Below are positions 29,602-38,123 of a DNA stretch of 38,123 nt, one piece after another. Position 1 is the stretch's first letter. Every line of letters starts with the position of its first letter. The stretch spans positions 1-38,123 of the forward strand of contig JAFQLV010000025.1 in the NCBI GenBank assembly GCA_017396515.1, written 5' to 3'. Below the pieces are notes generated by a model, which did no database searches, had not been told where the DNA came from, and worked only from the letters and a program-made list of their open reading frames with translations. The stretch is from Clostridia bacterium. Its GTDB lineage: Bacteria > Bacillota > Clostridia > Oscillospirales > Acutalibacteraceae. Made by a program: the position numbers and the translations under genes.

Positions 29602-30633
29602 ATGAAAAAACGTTATCTGGTACTTGAGGACGGCACCGTTTTTGAAGGCTACGGCTTCGGTGCTGACAAAGAGAGTATAGGCGAGCTTATTTTCAACACA
29701 AATATGGTGGGTTATATCGAAACTCTCACAGACCCCACATATTACGGTCAGATAGTGCTGCAGACCTTCCCTATGATAGGCAATTACGGCATTATCGAAA
29801 GTGACTTTATAGGCGAGAGCAAGCTCAGCGGTTATGTTGTCAGAGAGTGGTGCGAAAAGCCTTCAAACTTCCGCTGCGAATATGACATAGATAAGTTCCT
29901 TAAGGATAAGGACATACCCGGCATCTTCGGTGTTGACACAAGAGAGCTGACAAATATCCTCAGAAGCAAGGGCACAATGAATGCAGTTATCTGTGACAGC
30001 GTTCCTGCAAATCTTGATGAGGTCAGAAATTACAAAATAGTTGATGCCGTCAAGAACACAGGCAGCACAGAGGTTAGTGTATATCTGCCAAAGACAGAGA
30101 TTAAGAAGCATATCGCCTTAGTTGACTTAGGTTCAAGCAAAAACCTTGAAATAACACTTATGGATATGGGCTGTAAGGTCAGTGTAATGCCCTACAGCTT
30201 CAAGGCTGAGGATATACTTGCACTTGGTGCTGACGGTGTCATTTTCACAGAGGGCCCCGGCGACCCGAAGGAATGTATGGATGTTGCCGCTGAAATTGCA
30301 AAGCTTTTCGGCAAGCTGCCTCTTTTCGGCATAGGACTCGGCCATCAGCTTATGGCTCTCTCTCAGGGTGCCGACACAGAAAAGCTTCCCTACGGACATC
30401 ACGGCTCAAATCAGCCTGCAAAGGTTGTGGGTACCTTGAGAACCCTTGTAACAGCACAGAACCACAACTATGTTGTTGTGAAAGACAGCATTAAGAAGGG
30501 CGAGGTCAGCTACTTCAATATCAATGACGGTACTGTTGAGGGTATCGCTTATAAGGATGATAAGGCATATTCGGTTCAGTTTGAGCCTACAGATGCAATC
30601 ATTGCAGAATTTATGAAAGTAATGGAGGAGTAA
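29602..30633 (+). CDS. carA: Carbamoyl-phosphate synthase small subunit lacking the glutaminase triad
   Basis: This 343-residue protein is full length and well conserved in its N-terminal domain (LVLEDGTVFEGYGFG, TDPTYYGQIV, GIFGVDTRELT) and in GPGDPKEC. The glutaminase active site is gone. The invariant Cys of FGICLGHQ is Gly245 (FGIGLGHQ), and the QxHPEA motif reads QFEPTD, with Glu328 for His and Thr330 for Glu. The frame is open and flanking motifs are intact, so this is not simple decay. As in animal CPS I, which lost its Cys, the complex should use free ammonia. Start 29602 is set by AGAGGTG; the GTG at 29581 lies in a hairpin. Confidence 0.95.
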   Translation: MKKRYLVLEDGTVFEGYGFGADKESIGELIFNTNMVGYIETLTDPTYYGQIVLQTFPMIGNYGIIESDFIGESKLSGYVVREWCEKPSNFRCEYDIDKFLKDKDIPGIFGVDTRELTNILRSKGTMNAVICDSVPANLDEVRNYKIVDAVKNTGSTEVSVYLPKTEIKKHIALVDLGSSKNLEITLMDMGCKVSVMPYSFKAEDILALGADGVIFTEGPGDPKECMDVAAEIAKLFGKLPLFGIGLGHQLMALSQGADTEKLPYGHHGSNQPAKVVGTLRTLVTAQNHNYVVVKDSIKKGEVSYFNINDGTVEGIAYKDDKAYSVQFEPTDAIIAEFMKVMEE

Positions 30634-30636
30634 ACA

Positions 30637-33600
30637 ATGCCGCTGAATAAGGATATAAAAAAAGTACTTGTTATCGGTTCAGGCCCTATCGTTATCGGTC
30701 AGGCTGCCGAGTTTGACTATGCAGGCGCACAGGCTTGCCGTGTTCTTAGGCAGGCAGGCGTGAATGTTGTTCTTGTTAACTCCAACCCTGCTACAATTAT
30801 GACAGATAAGGCTCTTGCAGACGAAATTTATCTTGAGCCTCTTACAACAGAAACAGTTAAAAGAATTATCAAGCTTGAAAAGCCCGACTCACTGCTTGCA
30901 GGTCTCGGCGGTCAGATTGGTCTGACCCTTTCAATGCAGCTGTGGAAGGAAGGCTTCCTTCAGGAAAACGGTGTTCAGCTTATCGGCACCGATGTAGAAG
31001 CTATTGACAAGGCTGAAGACAGACAGCTTTTCAGAGACACAATGGAAAGCATCAATCAGCCCTGCATTCCCTCAGAGATTTCATATGATATTGAAACCTC
31101 ACTTGATATAGCAAAGCGTATCGGCTATCCCGTTATTGTTCGTCCTGCTTTCACCCTCGGCGGTGCAGGCGGCGGTGTTGCCTACACTGAGGAGGAGCTT
31201 CGCATTATTGCAAAAACCGGTCTTGATGCTTCACCTATTACACAGATTCTTGTTGAAAAATATATCAAGGGCTGGAAGGAAATCGAGTTTGAAACAATGC
31301 GTGACTCAGCAGGTAACGCAATTGCAATCTGCTCAATGGAAAACTTCGACCCCGTGGGTGTTCACACAGGCGACAGTATAGTTGTTGCTCCCGCACTTTC
31401 CCTTTCAAGCAAGGAATACAATATGCTCAAGCAGGCTGCTCTTGACATCGTCGGCGCACTTAAAATTGTCGGCGGCTGTAACTGCCAGTTTGCTCTTAAC
31501 CCCGATTCATTTGAATATGCGGTTATCGAGGTTAATCCCCGAGTTTCCCGTTCCTCGGCTCTCGCATCAAAGGCGTCGGGCTATCCTATTGCAAAAATGA
31601 CAACAAAGCTTGCTCTGGGCTATAATCTTGACGAAATTCAGAACGATATCACAGGCGAAACAAGTGCTTGCTTTGAGCCTTCAATTGACTATGTTGTATG
31701 CAAGTTCCCCAAGTGGCCCTTCGATAAATTCATCGGCTCTTCCCGTAAGCTCGGCACACAGATGAAGGCTACGGGTGAGGTTATGTCCATCGGTCAGAGC
31801 TTTGAAGAAGCAATTATGAAGGCTGTACGCGGTGCAGAGATTTCTCTTGATACACTCAATGCCGCCCCCATAAATGACAAGCCCTTACTTGAAAGACTCG
31901 AGGAGCAGGATGACAGAAGAATTTTCACCATCTTTGAGGCTATCAAGGCAGGCGTTTCAACAGACACAATCAACGAAATAACAAGAGTTGATAAGTGGTT
32001 CATTGAAAAGCTACGCAACCTTGCCGATTTTGAAACAGAAATTGAAGGCAAGGAAATCGACGAGGAAACTTACCTCAGAGCCAAGAAATTCGGCTATACA
32101 GATAAGACCCTTCGCAAGTTCTGCTCATTCCCCGAGTCATTCCACAAGCAGGCAAGCTATAAGATGGTTGACACCTGTGCGGCAGAGTACCCGGCAACAA
32201 CACCTTACTTCTATTCATCCTATGATAAGGCCTGTGAATCAAGACGCTTCAAGCGTTCAGGCAAGGATGTTGTTATGGTTCTCGGCTCAGGTCCCATCCG
32301 TATCGGCCAGGGTATTGAATTTGACTATTCAAGTGTTCACTGCGTATGGACTCTTAAGGAGCTTGGCTATGATGTTGTTATAGTAAACAACAACCCCGAA
32401 ACCGTTTCAACAGACTATGACACAGCAGACAGACTTTATTTCGAGCCCCTTTGCGACGAAGATGTTATGAACATCATTGAGGTTGAAAAGCCCATCGGTG
32501 TTGTTGTTGCCTTCGGCGGTCAGACTGCTATCAAGTTGACAAAGTTCCTTGACGATAACGGTATTCAGATTCTCGGCACCTCTCAGGAGGGTATTGACAC
32601 TGCAGAGGACAGAGAAAAGTTTGATGCTCTTCTTGAAAAATACGGCTTTATGAGACCTCAGGGCTGTGGCGTTATGACTCTTGAGGAAGCTTTAGAGGCT
32701 GCCAACAGACTCACATATCCCGTGCTTCTTCGTCCCTCATACGTTATCGGCGGTCAGAATATGACTATTGTGCACAATGATGTTGAGGTTGAAAGATATA
32801 TGAAGAAGATTCTTTCAACAGGCATTGAAAACCCCGTGCTCGTTGATAAATATATGAGCGGTACTGAAATTGAGGTTGATGTAATTTCCGACGGTAAGGA
32901 TGTTCTTATCCCCGGTATTATGCAGCATATCGAGCGTGCAGGCGTTCACTCAGGCGACTCAATTGCAGTTTATCCGCCCTTCTCACTGACAGACAAAATG
33001 ACACAGACAGTTGTTGACTGCTCAGAGAAGCTGGCTTTAGCTCTCGGTACCAAGGGTCTTGTAAATATCCAGTATCTTATTTATGAAAATCAGCTCTATG
33101 TTATTGAGGTTAACCCCAGAGCTTCAAGAACAATTCCCTATATCAGTAAGGTAACAAATGTGCCTATGGTTGACCTTGCAACCAAGGTTATGGTCGGCAC
33201 ACCTCTTAAGGATTTAGGCTACGGCACAGGTCTTTATGAGGCACCGCCTTACTTTGCAGTCAAGGCTCCCGTATTCTCATTTGAAAAGCTCAACGATGTC
33301 AACTCCTATCTCGGACCGGAAATGAAGTCCACAGGTGAGGTTTTAGGTATCGGCAAGACTCTCAACGAAGCACTCTTCAAGGGTCTTACATCCTCAGGCA
33401 TCAAGGCTACAGCCAATGGCGATAAAAAGGAAATGGGTGTGCTTCTGAGTGTTGATGAGCATGACCTTGACGAAATTGTTTCAATTGCAAAGAAACTGCA
33501 GGATTTAGGCATTAATATCTATGCCGCAAAGGACACTGCAAGAGCAATTGTAAATCTCGGCATCAATGTAACCTATGTCAAGGGTATTAAAGAGAGCGAC

Positions 33601-34671
33601 TACTGCTTCAAGCTTCTTGAAAGCGGCAAGATAAACTTCATTGTTTATACAGGTGCACTCTTTGATGCCACAATGGATAACTATATTGCCCTTCACAGAA
33701 AGGCTCTTCAGCTGGGCATTGCCTGCTTCACATCACTTGACACTGCAAATGCTATGCTTGATATTATGGCAAGTAATTACAGCCAGCTCAACACAGAGCT
33801 TATCGATATCAACGCTATGCGTAAGACGAGAAATACTCTCAAATTCGCTAAGATGCAGGGTACCTGCAACGACTATATCTTCATTGATAACAGAGACGGC
33901 AGCATCACCTGCCCCGAATCACTGTGTATCAACTTCTGCAATCGTCACAGCGGTATCGGCGGCTACGGTATTGTGCTTATTGAAAATTCAGAGGTTGCCG
34001 ATGCAAGAATGAGAATTTTCAACCGTGACGGCTCCGAAGGCAAGATGGCAGGTAACGCTATACGCTGTGTAGGTAAGTACCTCTATGATAAGGGTATTGT
34101 TGATAAGGAAGAGATCACTGTTGAAACAGGTGCAGGCATTAAGGAGCTCAAGCTCTATGTTTCAAATAAGAGAGTAACGGCAGTTCAGGTTTATATGGGC
34201 AAGCCTACCTTTGATGCAAAGGCTCTTCCCTGCACACTTGATGAGGGCGAAATCATCGACTATCCCATCACAATCGGTGCAGACAGCTATAACATCACTT
34301 GCCTTGGTGTAGGTAACCCCCACTGTGTAGTATTCAAGAGAGACATTGATTCACTTGACCTTAATGAGATTGGTCCCTTCTTTGAATATGCCGACATCTT
34401 CCCTGAAAGAGTCAACACTGAGTTTGTAAGAGTGGTCAACAGCCACACTCTCAAAATGAGAGCTTATGAAAGAGGTAACGGCGAAACCTTCGCTTGCGGT
34501 ACCGGTGCATGTGCGGCAGTTGTTGCTGCGGTTGTAAACGGCTTCTGCAAGAAGGGCGAGGAAGTCACTGTCAAGCTCAAGGGCGGCGACCTTGCAGTAA
34601 CCTATAACGATGACGGCATTTACCTTACAGGTAACGCTGTGCTCGTTTATGAGGGTGAAGCGGAGTATTAA
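30637..34671 (+). CDS. carB: CarB-DapF fusion: carbamoyl-phosphate synthase large subunit with C-terminal diaminopimelate epimerase-like domain
   Basis: This 1344-residue protein is one open frame. Residues 1-1063 are a complete CarB: two ATP-grasp halves (GSGPIVIGQAAEFDYAG and GSGPIRIGQGIEFDYSS, each with NPETVSTD-type loops), then the regulatory MGS-like domain ending TELIDINAMR. Without a linker, residues 1067-1344 form a full-length DapF-type domain (KMQGTCNDYIF, FNRDGSEGKMAGNAIRC, GNPHCVVF, ACGTGACA). Its second catalytic Cys (1287) is kept, but the first is Ala1138, and GLGND reads GTCND (Cys1077); a usual Asp is Tyr1110. No ribosome site lies at the junction. It follows carA by 3 bp. 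Confidence 0.95.
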   Translation: MPLNKDIKKVLVIGSGPIVIGQAAEFDYAGAQACRVLRQAGVNVVLVNSNPATIMTDKALADEIYLEPLTTETVKRIIKLEKPDSLLAGLGGQIGLTLSMQLWKEGFLQENGVQLIGTDVEAIDKAEDRQLFRDTMESINQPCIPSEISYDIETSLDIAKRIGYPVIVRPAFTLGGAGGGVAYTEEELRIIAKTGLDASPITQILVEKYIKGWKEIEFETMRDSAGNAIAICSMENFDPVGVHTGDSIVVAPALSLSSKEYNMLKQAALDIVGALKIVGGCNCQFALNPDSFEYAVIEVNPRVSRSSALASKASGYPIAKMTTKLALGYNLDEIQNDITGETSACFEPSIDYVVCKFPKWPFDKFIGSSRKLGTQMKATGEVMSIGQSFEEAIMKAVRGAEISLDTLNAAPINDKPLLERLEEQDDRRIFTIFEAIKAGVSTDTINEITRVDKWFIEKLRNLADFETEIEGKEIDEETYLRAKKFGYTDKTLRKFCSFPESFHKQASYKMVDTCAAEYPATTPYFYSSYDKACESRRFKRSGKDVVMVLGSGPIRIGQGIEFDYSSVHCVWTLKELGYDVVIVNNNPETVSTDYDTADRLYFEPLCDEDVMNIIEVEKPIGVVVAFGGQTAIKLTKFLDDNGIQILGTSQEGIDTAEDREKFDALLEKYGFMRPQGCGVMTLEEALEAANRLTYPVLLRPSYVIGGQNMTIVHNDVEVERYMKKILSTGIENPVLVDKYMSGTEIEVDVISDGKDVLIPGIMQHIERAGVHSGDSIAVYPPFSLTDKMTQTVVDCSEKLALALGTKGLVNIQYLIYENQLYVIEVNPRASRTIPYISKVTNVPMVDLATKVMVGTPLKDLGYGTGLYEAPPYFAVKAPVFSFEKLNDVNSYLGPEMKSTGEVLGIGKTLNEALFKGLTSSGIKATANGDKKEMGVLLSVDEHDLDEIVSIAKKLQDLGINIYAAKDTARAIVNLGINVTYVKGIKESDYCFKLLESGKINFIVYTGALFDATMDNYIALHRKALQLGIACFTSLDTANAMLDIMASNYSQLNTELIDINAMRKTRNTLKFAKMQGTCNDYIFIDNRDGSITCPESLCINFCNRHSGIGGYGIVLIENSEVADARMRIFNRDGSEGKMAGNAIRCVGKYLYDKGIVDKEEITVETGAGIKELKLYVSNKRVTAVQVYMGKPTFDAKALPCTLDEGEIIDYPITIGADSYNITCLGVGNPHCVVFKRDIDSLDLNEIGPFFEYADIFPERVNTEFVRVVNSHTLKMRAYERGNGETFACGTGACAAVVAAVVNGFCKKGEEVTVKLKGGDLAVTYNDDGIYLTGNAVLVYEGEAEY

Positions 34672-34730
34672 TGAAGCGAAGCTTCTTTTCATGCATTTAT
34701 GCATTTCATGGTGTAAACCATTTCATGACC
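34672..34730. repeat. Array of three small hairpins with TTTCATG spacers
   Basis: GAAGC-GAA-GCTTC, ATGCAT-TT-ATGCAT and ATGGT-GTAA-ACCAT follow each other directly after the carB-dapF stop, separated by TTTTCAT/TTTCATG. The design is like the GTGATGT array at 28012-28108. Confidence 0.6.
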
Positions 34731-34756
34731 GTCAGGTTATTTCATTGAACTATAAG

Positions 34757-34795
34757 CCCTGCAAGGAATTTTCTTTGCAGGGTGATTTTATATAG
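34757..34795 (+). terminator. Terminator of the argF-carA-carB operon
   Basis: CCCTGCAA/TTGCAGGG stem followed by TGATTTTATAT. The remaining 34796-34873 shows nothing recognisable. Confidence 0.7.
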
Positions 34796-34873
34796 CATTA
34801 AATTACAGTCAATAATCACCCATATATAAATTCTTACAAAATTATTATTTTTACAAAAAATCCCTGTTTAAGG

Positions 34874-34902
34874 TTGATTTAGCTTTGCTAATCTATTATA
34901 AT
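34874..34902 (+). promoter_or_regulatory. Promoter of the PBP-ruvX unit
   Basis: TTGATT, 17 bp, TATAAT. Confidence 0.8.
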
Positions 34903-34961
34903 AAGCAAGAATGGGAGTTTATGTCCGATTTAATATACATTTCTTTTGGAGGATATCTTTT

Positions 34962-37037
34962 ATGGCAAAAAATTCAAAGGACATCAGGCCGCAGAGTGCG
35001 CCTCAGGGCGGCAAGGCCAAAAATAAAAAGAAAAAAAAGAAACACACCAAGCTCTTTGTTGTGTTTACCTTCCTTTTCTGCATTTTTGTTGCAGCTATGC
35101 TGACATTTATAATAGTGGGCAGCAATGTGCTCACTTACGCAACAGATTTTATTGACGGCGGCATAGTGCTTAACCTTGACGATTATAAGGATAACCAGAA
35201 TCAGACCTCTATTATGTATGCCTATGACAGCAACGATAATGTTATAGAGCTTGCCCGTCTGCACGGTGAAGAAAACCGTATATGGGTTGACTATGACGAA
35301 ATGCCTAAGGAGCTTCTGTGGGCGTTTGTTTGCCTTGAGGATAAGCGTTTCTATGAGCACAGCGGTGTTGACTGGATAAGAACTATAGGTGTTCTCGTAA
35401 AGCCTGAGTATAAAGGTCAGGGCGGCTCGACCATAACTCAGCAGCTTATCAAAAACTTAACCGACGATAATGAAGCAACCTTTAACCGTAAATTCGGTGA
35501 AATTCTCCGTGCTCTTAACCTTGAAAAAAACTACTCTAAAAAGGAAATTCTCGAAGCATATCTTAACACTGTTTCACTCGGTGCAGGCTGCTACGGTGTT
35601 AAAACTGCAGCTGAAACCTATTTCGGCAAGGAGGTTTCAGAGCTTACTCTGCTTGAATGTGCAACCCTTGCAGGCATCACTCAGGCTCCCTACAGTCAGA
35701 ATCCTTATGCTGACTATGAGGAGTGCATGGACAGAAAAAACACCTGTTTATGGTATATGTATGACGAAGGCAAAATAAGTGAAAAGCAGTATAAAAAGTA
35801 CAAAAACAAAAACACTAAAGTCCTTGAAAAGGGCAGCGGTACATCAAGCAATAACACCTCAAACAAGGATGACAGCGAAATCCTTTCATGGTATGAGGAA
35901 TATGTAATCGATCAGGTTATAAAAGATCTGCAGACGGAATATGAATATGACTATAACGAGGCATGGCGCAAGGTTTATTACGGCGGTCTCAAGATTTATG
36001 CCGCAGTTGACCTGAGAGCTCAGGAAATAGTTGAAGACAGCTATGAAAACAGAAAGGGCTTCCCTTATTCACATAAGGATAAAAACGGCAACCTGCCTGA
36101 TTCATCAATTGTTATTATGAACTATGAGGGCAGAATAGTGGCTCTCGCCGGCGGTACCGGTGCAAAAACAGCCAACAGAGGCTACAACAGAGCTACCGAT
36201 GTCAGAGCAAAGCGTCAGCCCGGTTCATCAATCAAGCCCCTATCAGTTTATGCTCCCGGTGTTGATTTAGGTGTAATCACGGCTTCATCCGTAATTCTTG
36301 AAAAGGCTATAACCCTTCCCAACGGTGACGAGTGGCCCAGAAACTTCAACGGTGACCACGGCTCAGGCGAATATATAACTGTTGAGGAAGCTCTTGTGCG
36401 TTCACTCAATACCGTTCCTGCAAGAATACTTGAGGAAAGCCTCGGTATCAAGCCGGCATTCAGATATTGCAACGAAAACTTCCATCTTAATCTTTCGGCA
36501 TATGATGCTGACCGAAGCCCCCTTGCTGTTGGCGGTACCAACACAGGTGTAACCACTCTTGAAATGGCAGCAGCCTTTGCAACCTTCGGTAACGGCGGCA
36601 GATACTTTGAGCCCTACAGCTACTATAAGGTTACAGACAGAAAGGGTAATGTGCTTCTTGACAGAACAACAGAGCAGCCCGAGCAGGCTATTAAAGATTC
36701 AACTGCACAGAGCCTTTTAGGTATGATGACAAAGGCAGTTACCCAGTCAAACGGTACAGGCTACGGCTCAAAGATAAGCGGTTTCCAGACCTTTGCAAAA
36801 ACAGGTACAACCTCAGATAACTGCGATAAGTGGTACTGCGGCGGCACACCCTATTATGTGGCAGCTGTCTGGTACGGCTTCAATGAGCGTGCCGACCTTC
36901 GCACAGGCACATCAAACCCCTCTAAGAATATATTCAGACATATTTTCTCACAGATTCATCAGGGTCTTCCCTCAAAGAGCTTCACCGACACGGAAAATGC
37001 CGTTGATGCAATAGTTGCCATGGGCCAGGAGGGATAA
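34962..37037 (+). CDS. Class A penicillin-binding protein (PBP1A-type)
   Basis: This 691-residue bifunctional cell-wall synthase (start 34962, GGAGG 9 bases upstream; the frame extends to 34911 without support) has a Lys-rich cytosolic tail (about 20-30) and one TM (about 31-55). The GT51 glycosyltransferase domain has Glu126 in LEDKRFYEH and the GGSTITQQLIKN and RKFGEILRA motifs. The transpeptidase has Ser422-x-x-Lys425 in PGSSIKP, SLN in VRSLNTVPAR and Lys613-Thr-Gly. All active sites are intact. A low-complexity Ser/Thr/Asn linker joins the domains. It polymerises and cross-links peptidoglycan; ruvX follows after 3 bp. Confidence 0.95.
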   Translation: MAKNSKDIRPQSAPQGGKAKNKKKKKKHTKLFVVFTFLFCIFVAAMLTFIIVGSNVLTYATDFIDGGIVLNLDDYKDNQNQTSIMYAYDSNDNVIELARLHGEENRIWVDYDEMPKELLWAFVCLEDKRFYEHSGVDWIRTIGVLVKPEYKGQGGSTITQQLIKNLTDDNEATFNRKFGEILRALNLEKNYSKKEILEAYLNTVSLGAGCYGVKTAAETYFGKEVSELTLLECATLAGITQAPYSQNPYADYEECMDRKNTCLWYMYDEGKISEKQYKKYKNKNTKVLEKGSGTSSNNTSNKDDSEILSWYEEYVIDQVIKDLQTEYEYDYNEAWRKVYYGGLKIYAAVDLRAQEIVEDSYENRKGFPYSHKDKNGNLPDSSIVIMNYEGRIVALAGGTGAKTANRGYNRATDVRAKRQPGSSIKPLSVYAPGVDLGVITASSVILEKAITLPNGDEWPRNFNGDHGSGEYITVEEALVRSLNTVPARILEESLGIKPAFRYCNENFHLNLSAYDADRSPLAVGGTNTGVTTLEMAAAFATFGNGGRYFEPYSYYKVTDRKGNVLLDRTTEQPEQAIKDSTAQSLLGMMTKAVTQSNGTGYGSKISGFQTFAKTGTTSDNCDKWYCGGTPYYVAAVWYGFNERADLRTGTSNPSKNIFRHIFSQIHQGLPSKSFTDTENAVDAIVAMGQEG

Positions 37038-37040
37038 GCC

Positions 37041-37460
37041 ATGGTTATCCTTTCAGTTGATTACGGCGATAAAAGAACGGGCATAGCCGTCTGTGACCGC
37101 CTTGAAATGCTGGCTTCCCCCGTAACGGTAATATGGGGCGACTATGCACCCAAGGTTATGGCTGAGATTGAAAAGCTCACGGCAGAGTACAAGGTGCAGC
37201 AGATAGTTGTGGGTCTGCCCAAGAATATGGACGGCAGTGAAGGGGAGCGTGCCGAAAAGTGCAGAGCCTTTGCAAAAGAGCTCGGCGAAAAAACGGGCAT
37301 TGAAACAGTGATGGTTGATGAGAGACTCACCACCGTTTCAGCTCACAAGGCTCTCAATGTCACTAACGTACGCGGACAAAAACGCAAGGATGTTGTTGAT
37401 GCTGTTTCCGCCGTTATGATTTTGGAAAGCTATCTTAATAAGAGAAAAGCATCCCGATAG
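37041..37460 (+). CDS. ruvX: YqgF/RuvX-type Holliday junction resolvase homolog
   Basis: This 139-residue RNase H-fold nuclease has the conserved acidic residues in LSVDYGDKRTGIAV, the VVGLPKNMDGSEGERAEKC loop, DERLTT and KDVVDAVSAVMIL. Family members process pre-16S rRNA ends; a resolvase role is older inference. The ribosome site GGAGG overlaps the end of the PBP gene, so they are cotranscribed. The terminator overlaps its last codons. Confidence 0.92.
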   Translation: MVILSVDYGDKRTGIAVCDRLEMLASPVTVIWGDYAPKVMAEIEKLTAEYKVQQIVVGLPKNMDGSEGERAEKCRAFAKELGEKTGIETVMVDERLTTVSAHKALNVTNVRGQKRKDVVDAVSAVMILESYLNKRKASR

Positions 37461-37475
37461 GGGTGCTTTTTTGAT
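37449..37475 (+). terminator. Terminator overlapping the ruvX stop
   Basis: GCATCCC/GGGGTGC stem with GATA loop followed by six T; the stop codon is inside the hairpin. Confidence 0.85.
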
Positions 37476-37514
37476 GAAAATTATTGATTTTTTCTTTGCA
37501 AACTGATATAATAT

Positions 37515-37542
37515 TTGACAATGCTTAAAATGGTATTAAAAT
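37515..37542 (+). promoter_or_regulatory. Promoter of asnS
   Basis: TTGACA, 16 bp, TAAAAT, only 25 bp before the start codon, leaving no room for a T-box leader. Confidence 0.65.
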
Positions 37543-37566
37543 ACTCTATTACGGAGGGAAAAATAT

Positions 37567-38123
37567 ATGAAACGCACAGAAATCAAGAAGCTCTATGACA
37601 ATGCAGCAGCCTACACTGAGGGCACCGTCAAGGTCTGCGGCTGGATAAGAACTAACCGTGACTCAAAGGTTCTCGGCTTTATGGAAATTAATGACGGCAG
37701 CTGCTTCAAGGGTGTTCAGGTTGTTTTTGAAAAAGATAAGATTGATAATTTTGCCGAGGTTGCAAAATATAATGTAGGTGCGGCAGTTATTGTTGAGGGT
37801 CAGCTTATTCTCACTCCCGAAGCAAAGCAGCCCTTTGAAATCAACGCTGTAAAGGTAGAGCTTGAAGGTGCTTCAGCTCCCGAATATCCTTTGCAGAAAA
37901 AGAGACACACACTGGAATATCTTCGCACAATAGCACATCTTCGTCCCCGCACAAACATCTATTCTGCGGCTTTCCGTGTGCGCTCCGTTGCGGCTCTTGC
38001 AATCCACCGCTTCTTTGAGGAGCAGGGCTTCATTTATGCACACACACCTCTTATTTCCTGCAGTGACTGTGAGGGTGCAGGTGAAATGTTCAGAGTGACC
38101 ACTCTTGATATGGAAAATCCGCC
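37567..38123 (+). CDS. asnS: Asparaginyl-tRNA synthetase, N-terminal part (runs off the window)
   Basis: The first 185 codons of a class IIb synthetase are present. The OB-fold anticodon-binding domain has [33 protein letters not shown], then the [15 protein letters not shown] hinge and the class II motif 1 region ([38 protein letters not shown]). The EGAGEMF string is typical of AsnRS as opposed to AspRS. GGAGGG stands 8 bases before the ATG. The catalytic core with motifs 2 and 3 lies beyond the right edge. Confidence 0.95.
   Translation, partial: MKRTEIKKLYDNAAAYTEGTVKVCGWIRTNRDSKVLGFMEINDGSCFKGVQVVFEKDKIDNFAEVAKYNVGAAVIVEGQLILTPEAKQPFEINAVKVELEGASAPEYPLQKKRHTLEYLRTIAHLRPRTNIYSAAFRVRSVAALAIHRFFEEQGFIYAHTPLISCSDCEGAGEMFRVTTLDMENP

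Noticed and set aside
34911-34961. N-terminal extension of the penicillin-binding protein
   Set aside because: GGAGG stands 9 bases before the ATG at 34962; the earlier ATG is at the predicted transcription start and has no ribosome site.
37476-37566. T-box leader before asnS
   Set aside because: The promoter sits 25 bp before the start codon; no specifier stem or T-box motif fits.

Overview
The window looks like part of a chromosome of a Gram-positive gut anaerobe of the class Clostridia, most probably an Oscillospirales/Ruminococcaceae-type organism. The basis is strong AGGAGG-type ribosome sites, TTGACA-17-TATAAT promoters, low-to-moderate GC, many U-tailed hairpin terminators, an OmpR/HisKA pair, secreted fibronectin-III proteins, an ECF vitamin transporter and plant-glycan hydrolases. 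Placement below class is inference.

Left part (1-11500): a serine-recombinase remnant, tRNA-Leu(CAG) with a nearby tRNA-derived repeat, and a leftward operon of response regulator, sensor kinase and small membrane protein. Then a rightward GH43-GH28 pair behind a promoter with an operator-like palindrome, two related secreted FN3 proteins, a leftward M20 metallopeptidase, and a Phd-Doc toxin-antitoxin pair.

Middle (11500-23500): a 78-residue protein with an LPXTG-like tail, two tandem paralogous secreted alpha/beta-hydrolases, a DUF1540 gene whose ribosome site lies in a long hairpin, a divergent rlmA-type methyltransferase and YbaK-type deacylase sharing one -10 region, a 43-residue small protein, rimM-trmD, HPr, a cobalamin-riboswitch-controlled DUF4430 plus ECF S-component pair, and a secreted GH78-type rhamnosidase. 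The three glycosidases suggest use of rhamnogalacturonan-type pectin.

An AT-rich stretch (23500-25150) holds a lipoprotein, an imperfect palindromic element, a degenerate tRNA-Pro 3' end with a structured cassette, and the intact tRNA-Pro. It is followed by an HdeD-like membrane protein, a secreted PI-PLC-like protein with a NifX-like protein, MntP, a hairpin repeat and tRNA-Leu(CAA).

Right part (28300-38123): a short transcription unit with a Cys-rich 32-codon ORF, then argF-carA-carB, a class A penicillin-binding protein, ruvX and the start of asnS. The most unusual region is argF-carA-carB. CarA has lost all three glutaminase triad residues (Cys to Gly, His to Glu, Glu to Thr). CarB is fused in frame to a full-length DapF-type domain that has lost one of its two catalytic cysteines. 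I infer an ammonia-dependent carbamoyl-phosphate synthase feeding ornithine carbamoyltransferase. The second standout is a pair of structured repeats next to tRNA-Leu and tRNA-Pro: similar block order, different but self-complementary stems, each bordered by a duplicated piece of the adjacent tRNA.
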